Source: Candidatus Saccharimonadia bacterium (GTDB taxonomy: Bacteria > Patescibacteriota > Saccharimonadia > Saccharimonadales > Saccharimonadaceae). Taken from it: 5,931 bases of DNA. Position numbers and translations under genes: made by a program. The stretch is taken from the NCBI GenBank assembly GCA_023259925.1, contig JALRDS010000090.1, positions 1 through 5,931 on the forward strand, read 5' to 3'. The number at the start of each line of letters is the position of its first letter. Within the stretch, counting starts at the first letter, position 1. The notes beneath the pieces were generated by a model that searched no databases, had not been told where the DNA came from, and was given only the letters and a program-made list of their open reading frames with translations. Positions 5,032 through 5,931 of the stretch are shown here, piece by piece.

Positions 5032-5931
5032 TTACCCGTATTGTTCTATCAAGTCGTCTTCGAAGGCAAGAACACCCTTAAAGGTAGTGGGATAGGCAGT
5101 GGTATCCGGGAATGTACATGTCATAATACAGTGCCATACGGCGCGCAGAAGCGCGGTGAGGCGCTCTAGTTCCTGATCATCGAGCTGCAATCGAAGTGTA
5201 TGGGTGTGTCCGCCAACATCAGGCTCAACAAACTGCAGGATTCCTTCATGTACGGTATATGTTCCGTAGTCACGCGAGTGTTCTACTAGCAGCTTGTAAA
5301 ACAGCAGTTGTTGCCGGTACTTATGTAATTTTAGCTTTTCATGATCGGTTTTACCTTGCCAGCTACTGGATGATCCACCGGTTTTATAGTCGGTTACTAC
5401 CATGGTGCGCTCATCTGTATCCAGGTCTACTAAGTCGAGAGCGCCTGTTAAATGAACATCTGCCACTCTACTTTGTTGGTTGGCAAAACTAAGTTCAACT
5501 TTTTGTCGTTCAGTAAACGATCCGTAGTGTTGCTGCAGGAACGATGACAGACTGGCCGTCCCTCGTTCAAGGTAGGCTGCGTGGTCGCGTTCCGAGAGGT
5601 GGTAGCTGGTGAGAATATGTTCGAAATCCTGAAGTATATCTTCAATTGGTTTCTTCACCCCAGCGACTGTCAGGTGGCTATGTGCACGCTGTAATGTGTC
5701 ATGAATCGCCGATCCATATTCGGCGCTTGGGTGTTTACTTTTTGGAAATCGAAGCAGATTATTGAGCAGAAAATACTGCGGGCCACCACGCGTTACATCG
5801 AGAAACGAGGTAAGATGCGTTACGCTTAGCTTATATGACTCTAGGGTGTGCGACAGTAGTTGCTGCATATCTAGACTGCGAAGCGATGTATACGGGTGGT
5901 ACCATTCATGCTGCAGCTGTTCAATAGTTTC
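5032..5931 (-). CDS. PD-(D/E)XK (RecB-family) nuclease domain, C-terminal part of a probable UvrD/AddA-type helicase (5'-partial)
   Basis: The frame is open to the right edge (21 codons before the Met at 5868), so this is the C-terminal 299 residues of a longer protein. Numbering from that Met: SVTHLTSFL (15-23) and PQYFLLNNLLRFP match the domain entry; GSAIHDTL carries His56; VELSF has Glu125; TGALDLVDLD has Asp145; VVTDYKTGG has the D160-Y-K162 catalytic pair; and RQQLLFYKLL has Q187-x3-Y191. This set of His, Asp, D-x-K and Q-x3-Y defines the RecB-like single-strand DNA nuclease that processes ends in recombination and repair. The Cys quartet of Fe-S AddB/Cas4-type nucleases is absent: the entry reads LDVTRGGPQYF without Cys, and only two Cys occur near the end (HCIMTC). 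A helicase N-terminal part is inferred from family architecture, not seen. No terminator is visible between it and the downstream RNA promoter. Confidence 0.8.
   Translation of the reverse strand, partial: ETIEQLQHEWYHPYTSLRSLDMQQLLSHTLESYKLSVTHLTSFLDVTRGGPQYFLLNNLLRFPKSKHPSAEYGSAIHDTLQRAHSHLTVAGVKKPIEDILQDFEHILTSYHLSERDHAAYLERGTASLSSFLQQHYGSFTERQKVELSFANQQSRVADVHLTGALDLVDLDTDERTMVVTDYKTGGSSSSWQGKTDHEKLKLHKYRQQLLFYKLLVEHSRDYGTYTVHEGILQFVEPDVGGHTHTLRLQLDDQELERLTALLRAVWHCIMTCTFPDTTAYPTTFKGVLAFEDDLIEQYG

Noticed and set aside
5196..5645. Small open frames overlapping the nuclease domain
   Set aside because: Neither has a ribosome site or recognisable motif, and the nuclease frame is continuous with conserved catalytic residues.
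1..5931. CRISPR array, insertion sequence, tRNA or rRNA gene
   Set aside because: No regularly spaced direct repeats, no transposase motifs or flanking terminal repeats, and no tRNA T-loop/acceptor pattern could be found by eye.
1..5931. Recoded UGA (Gly or Trp)
   Set aside because: The long reading frames for AtpD, AtpC, Dus, the carbonic-anhydrase-like protein and the nuclease contain no in-frame TGA, and TAA/TAG end them. The only TGA stop is that of the 48-aa frame.

Overview
The window looks like a piece of a small, compact bacterial genome, most likely a Patescibacteria/CPR member and possibly Saccharibacteria. The grounds are indirect. It has a canonical F1 ATPase atpD-atpC end, very short gene spacing, genes overlapping at their 3' ends, several small lineage-type hypothetical proteins, and a RecB-type nuclease tail of a style common in CPR helicases. 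The long genes contain no in-frame UGA, so the UGA=Gly code of Absconditabacteria/Gracilibacteria is unlikely. Taxonomy is inference; no rRNA or tRNA gene is visible.

Layout. Bases 1-1701 (+) hold the 3' end of the F1Fo ATP synthase operon: atpD (5' end outside the window) and atpC. Converging on it is a 121-aa hypothetical protein (-) whose last codons lie inside atpC. Its start lies beside a perfect 13-bp palindrome (1997-2027) that contains an extended -10 box, so the message is probably leaderless. A separate sigma70-type promoter (2056-2083) drives a rightward gene (about 309 aa) with a carbonic-anhydrase-like metal-site pattern. It converges on a leftward pair: a 60-aa hypothetical protein followed, with stop and possible start overlapping, by a tRNA-dihydrouridine synthase (dus). 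At the right edge is the C-terminal part of a leftward protein with a PD-(D/E)XK RecB-family nuclease domain, probably the tail of a UvrD/AddA-type helicase.

The unusual part is 4321-4999 (-). A good promoter (TTGACT-17-TTAAAT) and a clear Rho-independent terminator delimit a transcript of about 665 nt that is GC-rich and packed with inverted repeats. Most G-U wobbles in these helices are productive only if the leftward strand is the RNA. Within its 3' half is a 48-codon reading frame for a Cys/His-rich peptide. It has a near-perfect Shine-Dalgarno sequence, which is itself half-buried in a small hairpin. I recognise no known RNA family: the diagnostic motifs of RNase P RNA, tmRNA and SRP RNA are not seen. 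It is either a long structured regulatory leader controlling a small putative metal-binding protein, or a large structured non-coding (or dual-function) RNA. This is the best candidate here for something undescribed.
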